Shown here: piece after piece, positions 27,911 to 38,342 of the stretch
How positions within the stretch are numbered: the stretch's first letter is position 1
How the letters are laid out: each line of letters opens with the position of its first letter
Assembly (NCBI GenBank): GCA_903832635.1
Contig: CAILCF010000003.1
Span: 1-64,000, forward strand
Source of the DNA: an uncultured bacterium
Lineage (GTDB): Bacteria > Patescibacteriota > Saccharimonadia > Saccharimonadales > Saccharimonadaceae
DNA: 64,000 bases
Reading direction: 5' to 3'
Made by a program: the position numbers and the translations under genes
The notes under the pieces: model-generated
Told to the model about the DNA's origin: nothing
Database searches by the model: none
The model's input: only the letters and a program-made list of their open reading frames with translations

Positions 27911-28774
27911 TTTTTGAAAAGAAATTACATAGCCTGTAATTGATATTAATTTGAAATTATATTTTTTTGCATATTTACATAAGATTAATTGTTGGCTGGG
28001 ATCAGCTTCGATAAGTAAATAACAATTTATTTTTAATATTTCCGATGCTTGGGCTATTAAGAGTTCATTAGAAGATAATCCATTTTTATCGGCAAATAGT
28101 GCTAGGTGTGGCTCGTAACCAGTATCAGGCGATTTTTCCCAAGTCTCGTCGACATATGGCAGATTAGCGATAATGATGTTAGGTTTGTAGGTTAGATTTT
28201 TCAACATATCATTGTTTAAACAATTGACAGTGACACTATGTATATTTGCATTTTGCTGTGCAACCAGTAAAGCTTCTTTACTAATATCAATCAATAATAC
28301 ATCTAAAGAGGAGAACTCTAATTTTGCAGTGATACCAAGGCATCCACAACCTGTGCCTACATCTATAAGTTGTGGGTTGGGGGTTGGTTCGTCGTCCGAC
28401 GAATAAAAAATTGAATTTAAGGGTAAGATTTTTTTCAATACCTCGATAAAATCTTCTGATTCCGGGCGAGGAATAAGTGTGTTTGGTGTTACTATAAATT
28501 TTCGACCATAAAAATCTTTATATCCGACAATGTAGGCAATTGGTTCGTGTTGTGTTCTTCGTTGAAGTTGTGAATTAGCAGTTTTTGTTTGGTCGACGTT
28601 TAGTAACAGATTATTATGCGCATGCAAATAAGTACGCGATTTGTTAATAGAATTTGCTAGTATTAATTCGGCATCAAGGCGAGCACTGCTAATGCCGACT
28701 TTTTGCAGTTTAGGAATTGCTTCAACCAGCCAATTATTAATTGTTTGCGCTTGATGAAGCGAGTTCGCGTTCAT
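27905..28774 (-). CDS. prmC: Peptide chain release factor N5-glutamine methyltransferase
   Basis: [30 protein letters not shown] (NPPY-like); next to prfA. Confidence 0.9.
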   Translation of the reverse strand: MNANSLHQAQTINNWLVEAIPKLQKVGISSARLDAELILANSINKSRTYLHAHNNLLLNVDQTKTANSQLQRRTQHEPIAYIVGYKDFYGRKFIVTPNTLIPRPESEDFIEVLKKILPLNSIFYSSDDEPTPNPQLIDVGTGCGCLGITAKLEFSSLDVLLIDISKEALLVAQQNANIHSVTVNCLNNDMLKNLTYKPNIIIANLPYVDETWEKSPDTGYEPHLALFADKNGLSSNELLIAQASEILKINCYLLIEADPSQQLILCKYAKKYNFKLISITGYVISFQKL

Positions 28775-29807
28775 AATTTTGCAGTTGCTCGATTAAATCA
28801 TCAATATCACCGTTTAGGGCATCGGTTATATTGCTTCGGGAATAACCTATGCGGTGATCTGTAATTCTGTCCTGTGGGAAATTATAAGTACGGATTTTTT
28901 CACTGCGATCACCTGAACCAATTAAACTGCGGCGTTTGGCTGTTTCTTTGGCAGCTTCTGTATCAATTTTTTGTTGGAGAAGTCTGCTTCGAAGCACGCT
29001 TAAAGCCTTCTCCTTGTTTTTTGTTTGTGATTTTTCATCTTGATTGGTTACCACCATTCCACTCGGGAGATGGGTAATGCGGACTGCGCTGTCGGTTGTA
29101 TTAACTGATTGACCACCATGACCGCTAGCATGAAAAATATCTATTCGTAAATCTGCAGGATCTATCTGGATATCTATATCTTTTGCCTCTGGAAGTACGA
29201 CAACCGTTGCAGTACTGGTGTGTATACGCCCCTGAGATTCGGTTGTAGGAATACGTTGAACGCGATGTACACCTGATTCAAATTTTAGTTTTGCATACGG
29301 GCTGTCACCTTTGACGCTAAAAATTACCTCCTTATATCCACCCGTATCATTGACATTTTCACTAATAATTTCTGATTTAAGATGATGAGATTCGCAAAAA
29401 CGCAAATACATTCGGTATAATTCAGATGCGAACAAGCTAGCCTCGTCACCACCGGCACCGGCACGGATTTCAATTATTACGTTTTTTTCATCATTTTCGT
29501 CTTTTTTTGTCAGCATTTCGAACAAATCGTCCTCAATTTTTTGCAATTGATTTGATAGGGTGATAACTTCCTGCTTTGCGATTCCGGCAAGTTCGTCGTT
29601 TCCGTTTGATAAATCGACAGCTTCGGTCAATTGACCTTCTAAACTCTGACGTAAATGGGCTTTTTCAAGAATATTATCAAGTTCTGTCAACCTTTTGTGC
29701 TTTTGTGAATAATCCGGGTCTGAATATGCAGAGGGCTTTGACAAAAATAAACCTAACTCGTTTCTTTCGAGTAGTAACTCATCAATATTTATAGATAATT
29801 TTACCAT
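28737..29807 (-). CDS. prfA: Peptide chain release factor 1
   Basis: [59 protein letters not shown]. Confidence 0.93.
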   Translation of the reverse strand: MVKLSINIDELLLERNELGLFLSKPSAYSDPDYSQKHKRLTELDNILEKAHLRQSLEGQLTEAVDLSNGNDELAGIAKQEVITLSNQLQKIEDDLFEMLTKKDENDEKNVIIEIRAGAGGDEASLFASELYRMYLRFCESHHLKSEIISENVNDTGGYKEVIFSVKGDSPYAKLKFESGVHRVQRIPTTESQGRIHTSTATVVVLPEAKDIDIQIDPADLRIDIFHASGHGGQSVNTTDSAVRITHLPSGMVVTNQDEKSQTKNKEKALSVLRSRLLQQKIDTEAAKETAKRRSLIGSGDRSEKIRTYNFPQDRITDHRIGYSRSNITDALNGDIDDLIEQLQNYERELASSSANN

Positions 29808-29835
29808 TGTTTGTCCTATATTGTTTATTGTAACA

Positions 29836-29864
29836 AAAAAGAGGCTATCTTGACGATAACCTCT
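29836..29864 (-). terminator. Terminator of rpmE
   Basis: Minus strand agaggttatcgtcaagatagcctcttttttt. Confidence 0.8.
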
Positions 29865-29879
29865 ATTGATAAATTGACA

Positions 29880-30200
29880 TTAACGTTCAGCTTTTTTAGC
29901 TTTTAAGACTTTTGCTTTTATCGCTTTATTAGCTAATTGGGTTTTCCGTGCCTCAGCAGCAGCAAACTTAGCTTTATATCGGTCAACACGACCTTCGGTA
30001 TCGATAATTTTTTCTTCACCGGTAAAAAATGGGTGACTGGCTGACGAAATATGCACCTTAACAAGTGGATATTCGTTGCCATCTTCCCATTTTATGGAGT
30101 CTTTGGTCTGCGCGGTAGACTGAGTCAAAAACGCAAACCCAGCCACATCATCGCTAAACACAACGGGACGATAATCGGTTGGGTGTAAATTTGTTTTCAT
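29880..30200 (-). CDS. rpmE: 50S ribosomal protein L31 type B
   Basis: [29 protein letters not shown] ... [13 protein letters not shown]; no zinc cysteines; Lys-rich tail. Confidence 0.92.
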   Translation of the reverse strand: MKTNLHPTDYRPVVFSDDVAGFAFLTQSTAQTKDSIKWEDGNEYPLVKVHISSASHPFFTGEEKIIDTEGRVDRYKAKFAAAEARKTQLANKAIKAKVLKAKKAER

Positions 30201-30210
30201 AATCTGAACT

Positions 30211-30239
30211 ATTGTATCTGTTTTTAGGGGAAATGTCAA
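30211..30239 (-). promoter_or_regulatory. rpmE promoter, leaderless geometry
   Basis: Minus strand TTGACA-N17-TACAAT then 10 nt to ATG. Confidence 0.8.
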
Positions 30240-30254
30240 AGGTTACCTTCTCTA

Positions 30255-30283
30255 TTGAAAATTATCGTCTAAAGGGTTAGAAT
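30255..30283 (+). promoter_or_regulatory. rpsB promoter
   Basis: TTGAAA-N17-TAGAAT. Confidence 0.7.
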
Positions 30284-30312
30284 AAAAAGGTAATCAAATT
30301 AATGAAACAACT

Positions 30313-30364
30313 TATGCGGTAACTCCTGAGATTAATCGGACGCATAGGCGAAGGAAAAGGAGTT
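30313..30364 (+). promoter_or_regulatory. Candidate rpsB leader pseudoknot sequestering SD
   Basis: TATGCG(30313-30318)/CGCATA(30341-30346) interleaved with AACTCCT(30321-30327)/AGGAGTT(30358-30364, the SD). Confidence 0.6.
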
Positions 30365-30371
30365 CAAAATA

Positions 30372-31118
30372 ATGGCATCTAATGTCGATATAAAAGCCCT
30401 GTTTGAGTCAGGTGTGCACTTTGGACATAAAACCAGTCACTGGAATCCAAAAATGGCACCGTACATTCACAGTAAACGCCAGGAAAGTCATATTATCAAC
30501 TTAGAGAAAACCGTACAGGGACTTGAGGTTGCACTGCCGTTTATTACACGAGTAGTAGCCAACGGCAAGCAAGTTTTATTTGTCGGTACAAAAAAACACA
30601 CAAAGGACATTATCCGCGAATCTGCTATTGCATCAAAACAACCATATATGACCGAAAGATGGCTTGGGGGCACATTAACAAATGTTGCGACAGTCACACA
30701 GCAAATCAAGAAATTAAAAGACCTGGAAAAACGAATGGTTTCCGGGGATTTGGAAAAGCGCTATTCAAAACTTGAAGTTCAGCGGTTTCAAGAAGAAATT
30801 GATGATCTGAATATTAAATACGGTGGCATAAAGGACTTAAACGGTAAACCAGGCGCGTTATTGGTTATTGACGTAATAGGCGATACAAATGCCATCAAGG
30901 AAGCAAAAACTCTCGGAATCCCAATTGTCGCAATAGTTGATACAAATGCCGACCCTACTTTGATTGATTATGTTATTCCTGGTAATGACGATGCAATCAA
31001 GGGGGTGCAGCTAATTCTAGACTATGTCAGTTCTGCGATAGCTGAAGGTACAAAGTCCGAGAAAACCAAGGTTGAACCAGTAATTGATAAACTAAAGGAT
31101 GCTCCAAAGGAGAAATAA
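30372..31118 (+). CDS. rpsB: 30S ribosomal protein S2
   Basis: LFESGVHFGHKTSHWNPKMAPYI, ERWLGGTLTN, PIVAIVDTNADP. Confidence 0.97.
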   Translation: MASNVDIKALFESGVHFGHKTSHWNPKMAPYIHSKRQESHIINLEKTVQGLEVALPFITRVVANGKQVLFVGTKKHTKDIIRESAIASKQPYMTERWLGGTLTNVATVTQQIKKLKDLEKRMVSGDLEKRYSKLEVQRFQEEIDDLNIKYGGIKDLNGKPGALLVIDVIGDTNAIKEAKTLGIPIVAIVDTNADPTLIDYVIPGNDDAIKGVQLILDYVSSAIAEGTKSEKTKVEPVIDKLKDAPKEK

Positions 31119-31119
31119 A

Positions 31120-31716
31120 ATGAGCGTATCAATTGATGACATCAGAAAATTAAAAGAATTATCAGGGATTGGGTTAACTGATGCCAAAGCTGCATTAGTC
31201 GAAGCTAATGGTGATTTCGATATCGCTCTGGCAGAACTTCGTAAAAAAGGAATCACAAAAGCCGAAAAAAAAGGCGATCGCGAAGCCAGACAAGGTTTAA
31301 TAGACAGCTATGTCCACAACGGACGGATTGGTGTTTTAGTGGAGGTTAATTGTGAAACTGATTTTGTAGCTAGGACTGATAATTTCAAAACTTTCGTTCA
31401 TGAAATAGCCCTACAGGTAGCATCGATGTCTCCGCTATATGTTAGCGAAGCGGATATACCTGCAAACGAGTTAAAACGAGTGCAAGACGAAGCAATGGAA
31501 AGAGTAAAGGCAGAAGGCAAACCAATCGAAATTGCTAAAAAAATCGTTGAAGGGCAAGTAAAAAAATATTTTGCGGAAAAGGTTCTTCTTGAACAAGATT
31601 ATATTAAAAACGAAAAACAAACCGTAAACGATTTTGTCAAAGAAAATATATCAAAAACCGGTGAAAATTTAATAATTCGCCAATTCAAGCGTATCGAGCT
31701 TGGGTTTAGTGAGTAG
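31120..31716 (+). CDS. tsf: Elongation factor Ts
   Basis: IRKLKELSGIGLTDAKAALVEANGDFDIAL, VEVNCETDFVARTDNF. Confidence 0.97.
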   Translation: MSVSIDDIRKLKELSGIGLTDAKAALVEANGDFDIALAELRKKGITKAEKKGDREARQGLIDSYVHNGRIGVLVEVNCETDFVARTDNFKTFVHEIALQVASMSPLYVSEADIPANELKRVQDEAMERVKAEGKPIEIAKKIVEGQVKKYFAEKVLLEQDYIKNEKQTVNDFVKENISKTGENLIIRQFKRIELGFSE

Positions 31717-31783
31717 AAGTCTATATATTTTTGTTAATTCCCACATAGGGTTTAACTAGTTATTTTGTTACAATATATATATT

Positions 31784-32338
31784 ATGTTTGATACAAAACC
31801 TTACGAAGAGAAGTTTAACCAAATTATTGGACGATTTGAAGAAGAACTTAAAAAAGTTCGAACGGGTCGGGCCCACCCCAGTCAATTAGATGGTATAAAG
31901 GCCGAAGTTTACGGAGTATCTTTGCCACTAAATCAAGTTGCAAGTATTGCTGCACCAGAAGCCCAGATGCTTCAAGTAACTCCTTTTGATCCAAATAATA
32001 TTCAATCAATTACATCCGCCATTCGCAACGATCAAAGTCTTGGATTCAATCCCAGCGACGATGGCCATACAATTCGCATACCTGTCCCAGCTCTAACCGA
32101 AGATAGACGAAAAATACTTGTTAAGCAAGCCAGTGAAAAAGTCGAAGAAGCAAGGATTGCACTTCGTGGTGTCCGCCAAGACGCTCTAAAAGATTCTAAG
32201 CGTAAAAAAGACGCCAAGGAGCTTTCAGAAGACGATTTAAAGCGGATAGAGAAGGACATTGACGGTAATATGCTGGATGCAAATAATAAAATCGACGAAA
32301 TATTTTTATTAAAAGAGAGAGACATATTAAAAATATAA
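31784..32338 (+). CDS. frr: Ribosome recycling factor
   Basis: LKKVRTGRAHPSQLDGI, IRIPVPALTEDRRKILVKQASEK. Confidence 0.97.
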   Translation: MFDTKPYEEKFNQIIGRFEEELKKVRTGRAHPSQLDGIKAEVYGVSLPLNQVASIAAPEAQMLQVTPFDPNNIQSITSAIRNDQSLGFNPSDDGHTIRIPVPALTEDRRKILVKQASEKVEEARIALRGVRQDALKDSKRKKDAKELSEDDLKRIEKDIDGNMLDANNKIDEIFLLKERDILKI

Positions 32339-33030
32339 TGGAAGAAAAAATAATTCCCAATCACATTGGGTATATTGTTGACGGAAACAGGAGGTGGGCA
32401 AAAATACACGGTTTGCCGTCATATGAAGGCCATCTAGCGGGCTATAATACCCTACATGATATTATCTCGGCCAGCTTCAAACACGGAGTAAAATATGTCA
32501 CTGCCTATGTATTTAGTACTGAAAATTGGAAACGAAGTAAAAAAGAAATAAATAAATTTATGGGCTTAGCTCTTCGCTCACTAACATCAGATTTACATAT
32601 TTTTGACGACAGCGACATCAGATTATTGGTATTAGGTTCCCGTGAGAATGTTAAAGACAATATTCTAAAAGCAATAAATAACGCCGAGAAAAGAACTGAA
32701 AATAATAAATCAGGAACCTTCGCCGTATGTTTTAATTACGGAGGTCAACTTGAAATAGTTGATGCTGTAAAAAAAATTGTTGATTCTGGGGTTCCTATTG
32801 ACAAAATAACAGTAGACTCAATAAATCAGAATATATATTCACCGGAAATTCCGCCGTTAGACCTAATAGTCAGGACTTCTGGCGAAAAAAGAATTTCTAA
32901 CTTTATGCTATGGCGGTCGGCCTATAGTGAAATTATGTTTATTGATAAGCTATGGCCCGATCTAAACGGAGACGATGTAACGGATATAATCAATCAATTT
33001 AGTTTACGTGCAAGGCGTTTTGGAGGCTAA
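32338..33030 (+). CDS. uppS: Polyprenyl diphosphate synthase (UppS family)
   Basis: IPNHIGYIVDGNRRWAKIHGLPSYEGH, YVFSTENWKRS, DLIVRTSGEKRISNFMLWRSAYSEIMF. Confidence 0.93.
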   Translation: MEEKIIPNHIGYIVDGNRRWAKIHGLPSYEGHLAGYNTLHDIISASFKHGVKYVTAYVFSTENWKRSKKEINKFMGLALRSLTSDLHIFDDSDIRLLVLGSRENVKDNILKAINNAEKRTENNKSGTFAVCFNYGGQLEIVDAVKKIVDSGVPIDKITVDSINQNIYSPEIPPLDLIVRTSGEKRISNFMLWRSAYSEIMFIDKLWPDLNGDDVTDIINQFSLRARRFGG

Positions 33031-34170
33031 ATGGGTTTGATTATCGGTATCATCGTTGGGTTGTTAATTTTAATATTTTTAGTAACAATTCATGAGCTAG
33101 GACACGCAATTGTTGCAAGACGCAACAAGGTTGTCGTAGAAGAGTTTGGAATCGGATTCCCACCACGTGCAATTGGTAAAAAATTAAAAAGCGGTACACT
33201 ATTAAGTTTGAATTGGCTCCCATTGGGTGGTTTTGTCAAACTTCAGGGAGAAAATGATGCAGCTAATAAAAAAGGGGACTATGGAGCTGCAACTTTTTCC
33301 CAAAAAACAAAAATATTATTTGCAGGAGTTTTTGCGAATTGGCTTCTAGCAGTTGTGTTAATTACAATACTTGCATTATTTGGTTTACCAAAAGTTTTAC
33401 CAAATCAATTTACTTTCCCCGGAGACACGACAATAGTTAGTCAACCGGTTATTATTACAAATCTAACCCCGGGATTTCCAGCAGCCAAAGCCGGACTAAA
33501 AGACGGCGATACTATTATCAAATTTGCTGGTCAAAACGTACCTACCGTCGATATATTGCTGACTCAAATCAAAGCTTATGCAGGTAAAAATGTCTCTGTA
33601 GTATATCAAAGGAATAATATTCAACAGACAGCGGACGTTAAATTAAAAGCCAGTGGCAATAAAGAGATATTTGGATCCGGATTAGGCCAAAGGGAATCAA
33701 TCAAAGCCACATGGTCCGCACCAATTATTGGGATAGGGACAACAGCACAATTCACCTGGGTTACTATCCAGGGCGTTGGGGACCTTCTAGGAAGTTTAGT
33801 GCATGGATTGGCTTTACAGCTTAGTCCGGACGGTTTGGTCCGCAGTCAAGCCTCAAAAGAGCTCCATACAGTTAGTAGTAGCGTAGCCGGACCAGTAGGA
33901 ATTATTGGTACGATATTCCCAGCTGCGGAACAGGCTGGATTAATTCAACTGACATTCCTAACAGCAATTATCTCGCTGTCTCTGGCTGTAATGAATGTAC
34001 TACCAATCCCTGCCTTAGATGGTGGTCGATGGGCTACTATGGTCATATTTAGAATGTTAAATAAAAAACTTACAAAGGAACGTGAAGAAAGAATCCAAAC
34101 GATAGGCTTTTCAATACTGATGGGATTAGTAATTTTGGTAACTATTGCAGATGTCACAAAATTCTTCTGA
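33031..34170 (+). CDS. rseP: Site-2 protease RseP-like, M50 with PDZ
   Basis: TIHELGHAIVARR, PDZ region, NVLPIPALDGGRW. Confidence 0.92.
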   Translation: MGLIIGIIVGLLILIFLVTIHELGHAIVARRNKVVVEEFGIGFPPRAIGKKLKSGTLLSLNWLPLGGFVKLQGENDAANKKGDYGAATFSQKTKILFAGVFANWLLAVVLITILALFGLPKVLPNQFTFPGDTTIVSQPVIITNLTPGFPAAKAGLKDGDTIIKFAGQNVPTVDILLTQIKAYAGKNVSVVYQRNNIQQTADVKLKASGNKEIFGSGLGQRESIKATWSAPIIGIGTTAQFTWVTIQGVGDLLGSLVHGLALQLSPDGLVRSQASKELHTVSSSVAGPVGIIGTIFPAAEQAGLIQLTFLTAIISLSLAVMNVLPIPALDGGRWATMVIFRMLNKKLTKEREERIQTIGFSILMGLVILVTIADVTKFF

Positions 34171-34969
34171 AACAAACACTGAAAAGATTAAGAAAACGGC
34201 GGTTCATTTCACTTTTCATAAATGGTGGATGGTTTTTATATTACCCGCATGGATAGCAATTAGTTTTTATATTGCACAAAAATTCGCCCAGTTGTTACTT
34301 GATTTTTTGTTATTCGTAAATATAGCGCTGGATTCATTAAACTCCACCGTGGTAGAAACAATTATGACGATGATAGTGTATATCGTCACAATTATGCTCG
34401 TGATAGGTTTACCCTATGTAACAAAAAAATATCAAACAAGTTGGTCTGAAATTGGAATTAACAGATATCCACTTTGGAAAGACATCTTAATTACTCCAGC
34501 TGGTTTAATTATATATTATTTATTTTCAGCAATACTACTATTTTTGATGACCAAATTGTGGCCGGGATTTAATATCGAACAAGTACAAAAACTTGGTTTT
34601 AATAATTTAGTTTTACCGTACCAATATATATTGGCTTTTATATCTTTAGTAGTAATTGCACCTATTGCAGAAGAAATATTGTTTCGAGGATATTTATTTG
34701 GAAAATTAAAAAAAATCATCCCAATTTGGCTAGCAATTATTATAACAAGTTTGGTTTTCGGTGTATTTCATTTAGTAAATTCGGGTAATTCTGGTGTGCT
34801 TGGATGGAATTTGGCTATCGACACTTTTGCTCTAAGTGTTATTTTGTGCTTACTGCGGGTTTTTACCGACAGTTTATGGGCTTCAATATTATTACATATG
34901 GTAAAAAATGGAACTGCTTATTATATTGTCTTTATTTCTCCACTACTATTGGTTACACTGGGTAAGTAA
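34151..34969 (+). CDS. CPBP family intramembrane metalloprotease
   Basis: APIAEEILFRGYLFGKLKK, FGVFHL. Confidence 0.87.
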   Translation: MSQNSSETNTEKIKKTAVHFTFHKWWMVFILPAWIAISFYIAQKFAQLLLDFLLFVNIALDSLNSTVVETIMTMIVYIVTIMLVIGLPYVTKKYQTSWSEIGINRYPLWKDILITPAGLIIYYLFSAILLFLMTKLWPGFNIEQVQKLGFNNLVLPYQYILAFISLVVIAPIAEEILFRGYLFGKLKKIIPIWLAIIITSLVFGVFHLVNSGNSGVLGWNLAIDTFALSVILCLLRVFTDSLWASILLHMVKNGTAYYIVFISPLLLVTLGK

Positions 34970-34970
34970 T

Positions 34971-36215
34971 ATGCGTATTTCAAATTTATTTACAAAGACA
35001 AGCAAAAACGTTCCGGCAGGTGAAATTGCTAAAAATGCTCAACTATTAATTAGGGCAGGCTATATCAGCAAAGTTATGTCAGGTGTATATGTATATGCTC
35101 CACTCGGATTAATGGTGCTTGAAAAAATTAAACAAATTGTTCGAGAGGAGATGAATTCTGTCGGTGGGCAAGAGTTGATAATGAGTACACTTCAAAAAAA
35201 GGAAACCTGGGATGTTACGGGTCGCTGGGATGACAAAGTTGTCGACATGTGGTTTAAGTCAAAATTACAGGATGGTAACGAAGTTGGGTTTGCTTGGTCA
35301 CACGAAGAGGCGATTATTGAAATGTTAAAAGAGTTCGTAGTAAGTTACAAGGATTTGCCGGTAAATGTATATCAGTTCCAAACAAAATTTCGGAATGAGC
35401 TTCGTTCAAAAAGCGGGATTATGCGCGGCCGTGAATTTTTAATGAAAGATATGTATTCATGCAGTATTGACGAAAAACAACACAATCAATTTTATAACGA
35501 CACTATCGAAGCCTATAACCGGGTTTTTGAACGATTAGGCCTAAAAGATGATACATATATGACTTTTGCCAGTGGCGGTGCTTTCACGCAGTTTAGCCAT
35601 GAATTTCAGACAGTCTGTGAAGCCGGCGAAGATACCATTTATTTGCATAAGGAAAAAAACATCGCTATCAACGAAGACGTGATGGATGATGAGAATTTGA
35701 ATAAACTTGGTATAAATCGAGATGAACTTGAAAAAGTTAAAACTGCCGAGGTTGGAAATATATTTAATTTCGGCACTAAAAAAAGTGAGGATACGAATTT
35801 TACCTTTACAAATAAAGAAGGGAACAAACAATTAGTATATTTTGGGTCCTACGGGATTGGGATTACTCGATTAATGGGCGTAATTGTCGAGAAATTTAGT
35901 GATGATAAAGGGCTTGTTTGGCCGGAAAACATCGCACCTTTCAAAATATATTTGCTACGAATCGGAGGCGACCAAGCTACAGGCCATACGAATGATTTAT
36001 ATCGGGAGTTCACCGAAAAAGGTTTCGAAGTACTATATGATGATCGAGACATTCATCCGGGGCAAAAATTTGCTGATAGTGAGCTTCTTGGTATTCCATA
36101 CCGTGTTACCGTAAGTGATAGAATGCTTGAAAATGACCAATACGAACTAGTTGAACGTAAAAATGGACAAAAAAGCTTGTTGACACGCGAACAACTGCTT
36201 GCTAAACTAGGCTGA
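34971..36215 (+). CDS. proS: Prolyl-tRNA synthetase lacking INS editing domain
   Basis: FRNELRSKSGIMRGREFLMKDMYS, GSYGIGITRLMG; HEFQTVCEAGED passes directly to AEVGNIFNFGTK. Confidence 0.93.
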   Translation: MRISNLFTKTSKNVPAGEIAKNAQLLIRAGYISKVMSGVYVYAPLGLMVLEKIKQIVREEMNSVGGQELIMSTLQKKETWDVTGRWDDKVVDMWFKSKLQDGNEVGFAWSHEEAIIEMLKEFVVSYKDLPVNVYQFQTKFRNELRSKSGIMRGREFLMKDMYSCSIDEKQHNQFYNDTIEAYNRVFERLGLKDDTYMTFASGGAFTQFSHEFQTVCEAGEDTIYLHKEKNIAINEDVMDDENLNKLGINRDELEKVKTAEVGNIFNFGTKKSEDTNFTFTNKEGNKQLVYFGSYGIGITRLMGVIVEKFSDDKGLVWPENIAPFKIYLLRIGGDQATGHTNDLYREFTEKGFEVLYDDRDIHPGQKFADSELLGIPYRVTVSDRMLENDQYELVERKNGQKSLLTREQLLAKLG

Positions 36216-36302
36216 TTGTAGAAAGCTTTGTATAATATACGCTATATGTAGTGTATAAGTTGGCGAATTAAACGCTATCTACTTAAAAAAAGGAAATATA
36301 TT

Positions 36303-36758
36303 ATGAAGAAATCATATATGATTACAAAACAGGGTAGGCAAGAACTTGAGATTGAACTCAAGTCCCTTAAGGGACATCGCAGTGAAATTGCTGCAAAAAT
36401 CGCAGAAGCTCGCGATTTTGGTGATTTAAGTGAAAACGCCGAGTATGACGTTGCACGCGAAGAACAAGGCCTAATCGAGACTAGAATCGCAGAAATAGAA
36501 GATATTATTTTGAATGCAGAGATAATTAAAAACGGTAATAAAACAAAAATTGCGCTTGGAAATAAAGTTGAATTAAAAAATGGAAAAAAGCGATATGTCT
36601 ACACAATTGTCGGCCCTGTAGAGGCAGACCCTCTTGAGGGCAGAATAAGCAACGAGTCACCAATCGGATCAGCTATATTTGGTAAAAAAGTCGGTGACAA
36701 GGCCACAATAGAAACTTCAAAGGGAAAAGTTGCATACGAAATTCTTAGCATTTGCTAA
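36303..36758 (+). CDS. greA: Transcription elongation factor GreA
   Basis: EIAAKIAEARDFGDLSENAEYDVAREEQ, ISNESPIGSAIFGKKVGD. Confidence 0.95.
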   Translation: MKKSYMITKQGRQELEIELKSLKGHRSEIAAKIAEARDFGDLSENAEYDVAREEQGLIETRIAEIEDIILNAEIIKNGNKTKIALGNKVELKNGKKRYVYTIVGPVEADPLEGRISNESPIGSAIFGKKVGDKATIETSKGKVAYEILSIC

Positions 36759-36812
36759 TTAATCCAATAAAACACCATCTCAAAGATAAGATTATGCTAT
36801 AATGTAGCGGAT

Positions 36813-38324
36813 ATGGCGACATTAAAAGATTTTCGCGATGAGCGAATAAGGAAACTTAAAGTCTTAAAGGACATGGGTTTTAACTTATATCCTCCTGATT
36901 CTCATAGAACAAATAATACAGTTGATATTATAACTAATTTTGATAGTATGGATGGTCAAATTGTTACAGTTGCTGGTAGAATTGTCGGCATTCGCAAATT
37001 TGGCAAATTAGCCTTTATTGTAATCAGGGATTTTAGCGGGCAAATTCAACTTTTTTTGCAAACTGGAACGGTTGAGGGTTTAGATTCGAAAAACTCTCAA
37101 TTAGGTATAGCAGAACTACCACTTCTTGACAGTGGTGATTTCATCGAAGCAACTGGCAAGATAATTAAAAGTAAAACTGATGAGATCTCTATTGATGTAA
37201 CGAAACTACGACTTTTAACAAAAGCAATCAGACCAATGCCAAGCGCAATCGATGGTTTTACTAACAAAGAAGAACGTTTGCGCCGAAGATACATTGACAT
37301 GAATATAAATTTGAATGTTCGCGATCGATTTGTAAGGCGAAGCAAGTTTTGGCAAGCTACCCGTGATTTTTTGAATCAGAATGGTTTTTTGGAAATAAAT
37401 ATTCCAGTTTTAGAACACACTACTGGTGGTGCAGATGCTAATCCATTCGTGACACATATGGATGCATTAGACCAAGACTTCTATCTTAGGATTAGTCAAG
37501 AACTGCCCTTAAAGCGATTGTTGGGTGGTGGTTTCGAGAAAGTATACGATCTAGGGCCTCGATTTAGAAATGAAAACTATAGTGACGAGCATCTCCCAGA
37601 ACATATTGCTATGGAGTGGTACTGGGCATATGCGGACTGGAACGATGGGATGAAGTTTATCGAGGATATGTACAAGTATGTCCTAGAGCAAACTTTTGGA
37701 AAACTTCAATTCCACATAAATGATATGGATATAGATATGGGTAAAGAATGGGAAAAATGGGATTATTCAACCGTAATCAAAAACCGTTATAATATCGATG
37801 TCTTTGAAAGTTCAATGGAAGACATAAAAAAGGCACTTACTGATAATAAACTTGAAGTTCAGCAAACCGACAGTCGAGCAAGGGGTATCGACAAATTATG
37901 GAAAAATATACGGAAAGATGTCGTTGGCCCGGTTTGGTTGATTAATACCCCTAAATTCATTAGCCCACTATCTAAATCAAATCCTGATAATGACAGAACA
38001 GTTCAAAGGTTCCAACCAATTATTGCTGGTTCAGAACTGGGCAACGGTTTCTCGGAATTAAATGATCCGGTTGACCAATTAGATCGTTTTGTTGAACAGC
38101 AAAAATTACGTGAAGCAGGTGATGACGAGGCAATGATGTTGGATATCGATTTTGTTGAAATGCTTGAATACGGTATGCCCCCAGCGTGCGGATGGGGAAA
38201 TAGCGAGCGCGTATTTTGGGTTTTTGAAGGAGTAACCGCACGAGAAGGTGTCCCATTCCCTCAACTTCGCTCTGAGATTGACAACACAACTCGTGATATA
38301 TACCCGGATTTGAAGCTATTATAA
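36813..38324 (+). CDS. lysS: Lysyl-tRNA synthetase, class II
   Basis: RRRYIDMNINLNVRDRFVRRSKF, ARGIDKL, GSELGNGFSELNDPVDQ. Confidence 0.96.
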   Translation: MATLKDFRDERIRKLKVLKDMGFNLYPPDSHRTNNTVDIITNFDSMDGQIVTVAGRIVGIRKFGKLAFIVIRDFSGQIQLFLQTGTVEGLDSKNSQLGIAELPLLDSGDFIEATGKIIKSKTDEISIDVTKLRLLTKAIRPMPSAIDGFTNKEERLRRRYIDMNINLNVRDRFVRRSKFWQATRDFLNQNGFLEINIPVLEHTTGGADANPFVTHMDALDQDFYLRISQELPLKRLLGGGFEKVYDLGPRFRNENYSDEHLPEHIAMEWYWAYADWNDGMKFIEDMYKYVLEQTFGKLQFHINDMDIDMGKEWEKWDYSTVIKNRYNIDVFESSMEDIKKALTDNKLEVQQTDSRARGIDKLWKNIRKDVVGPVWLINTPKFISPLSKSNPDNDRTVQRFQPIIAGSELGNGFSELNDPVDQLDRFVEQQKLREAGDDEAMMLDIDFVEMLEYGMPPACGWGNSERVFWVFEGVTAREGVPFPQLRSEIDNTTRDIYPDLKLL

Positions 38325-38342
38325 CCATGGTATTATAGATAT

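Noticed and set aside
36236-36302. Possible structured leader upstream of greA
   Set aside because: Only short weak pairings (gtag/ctac, gcg/cgc); not distinguishable from chance by eye.
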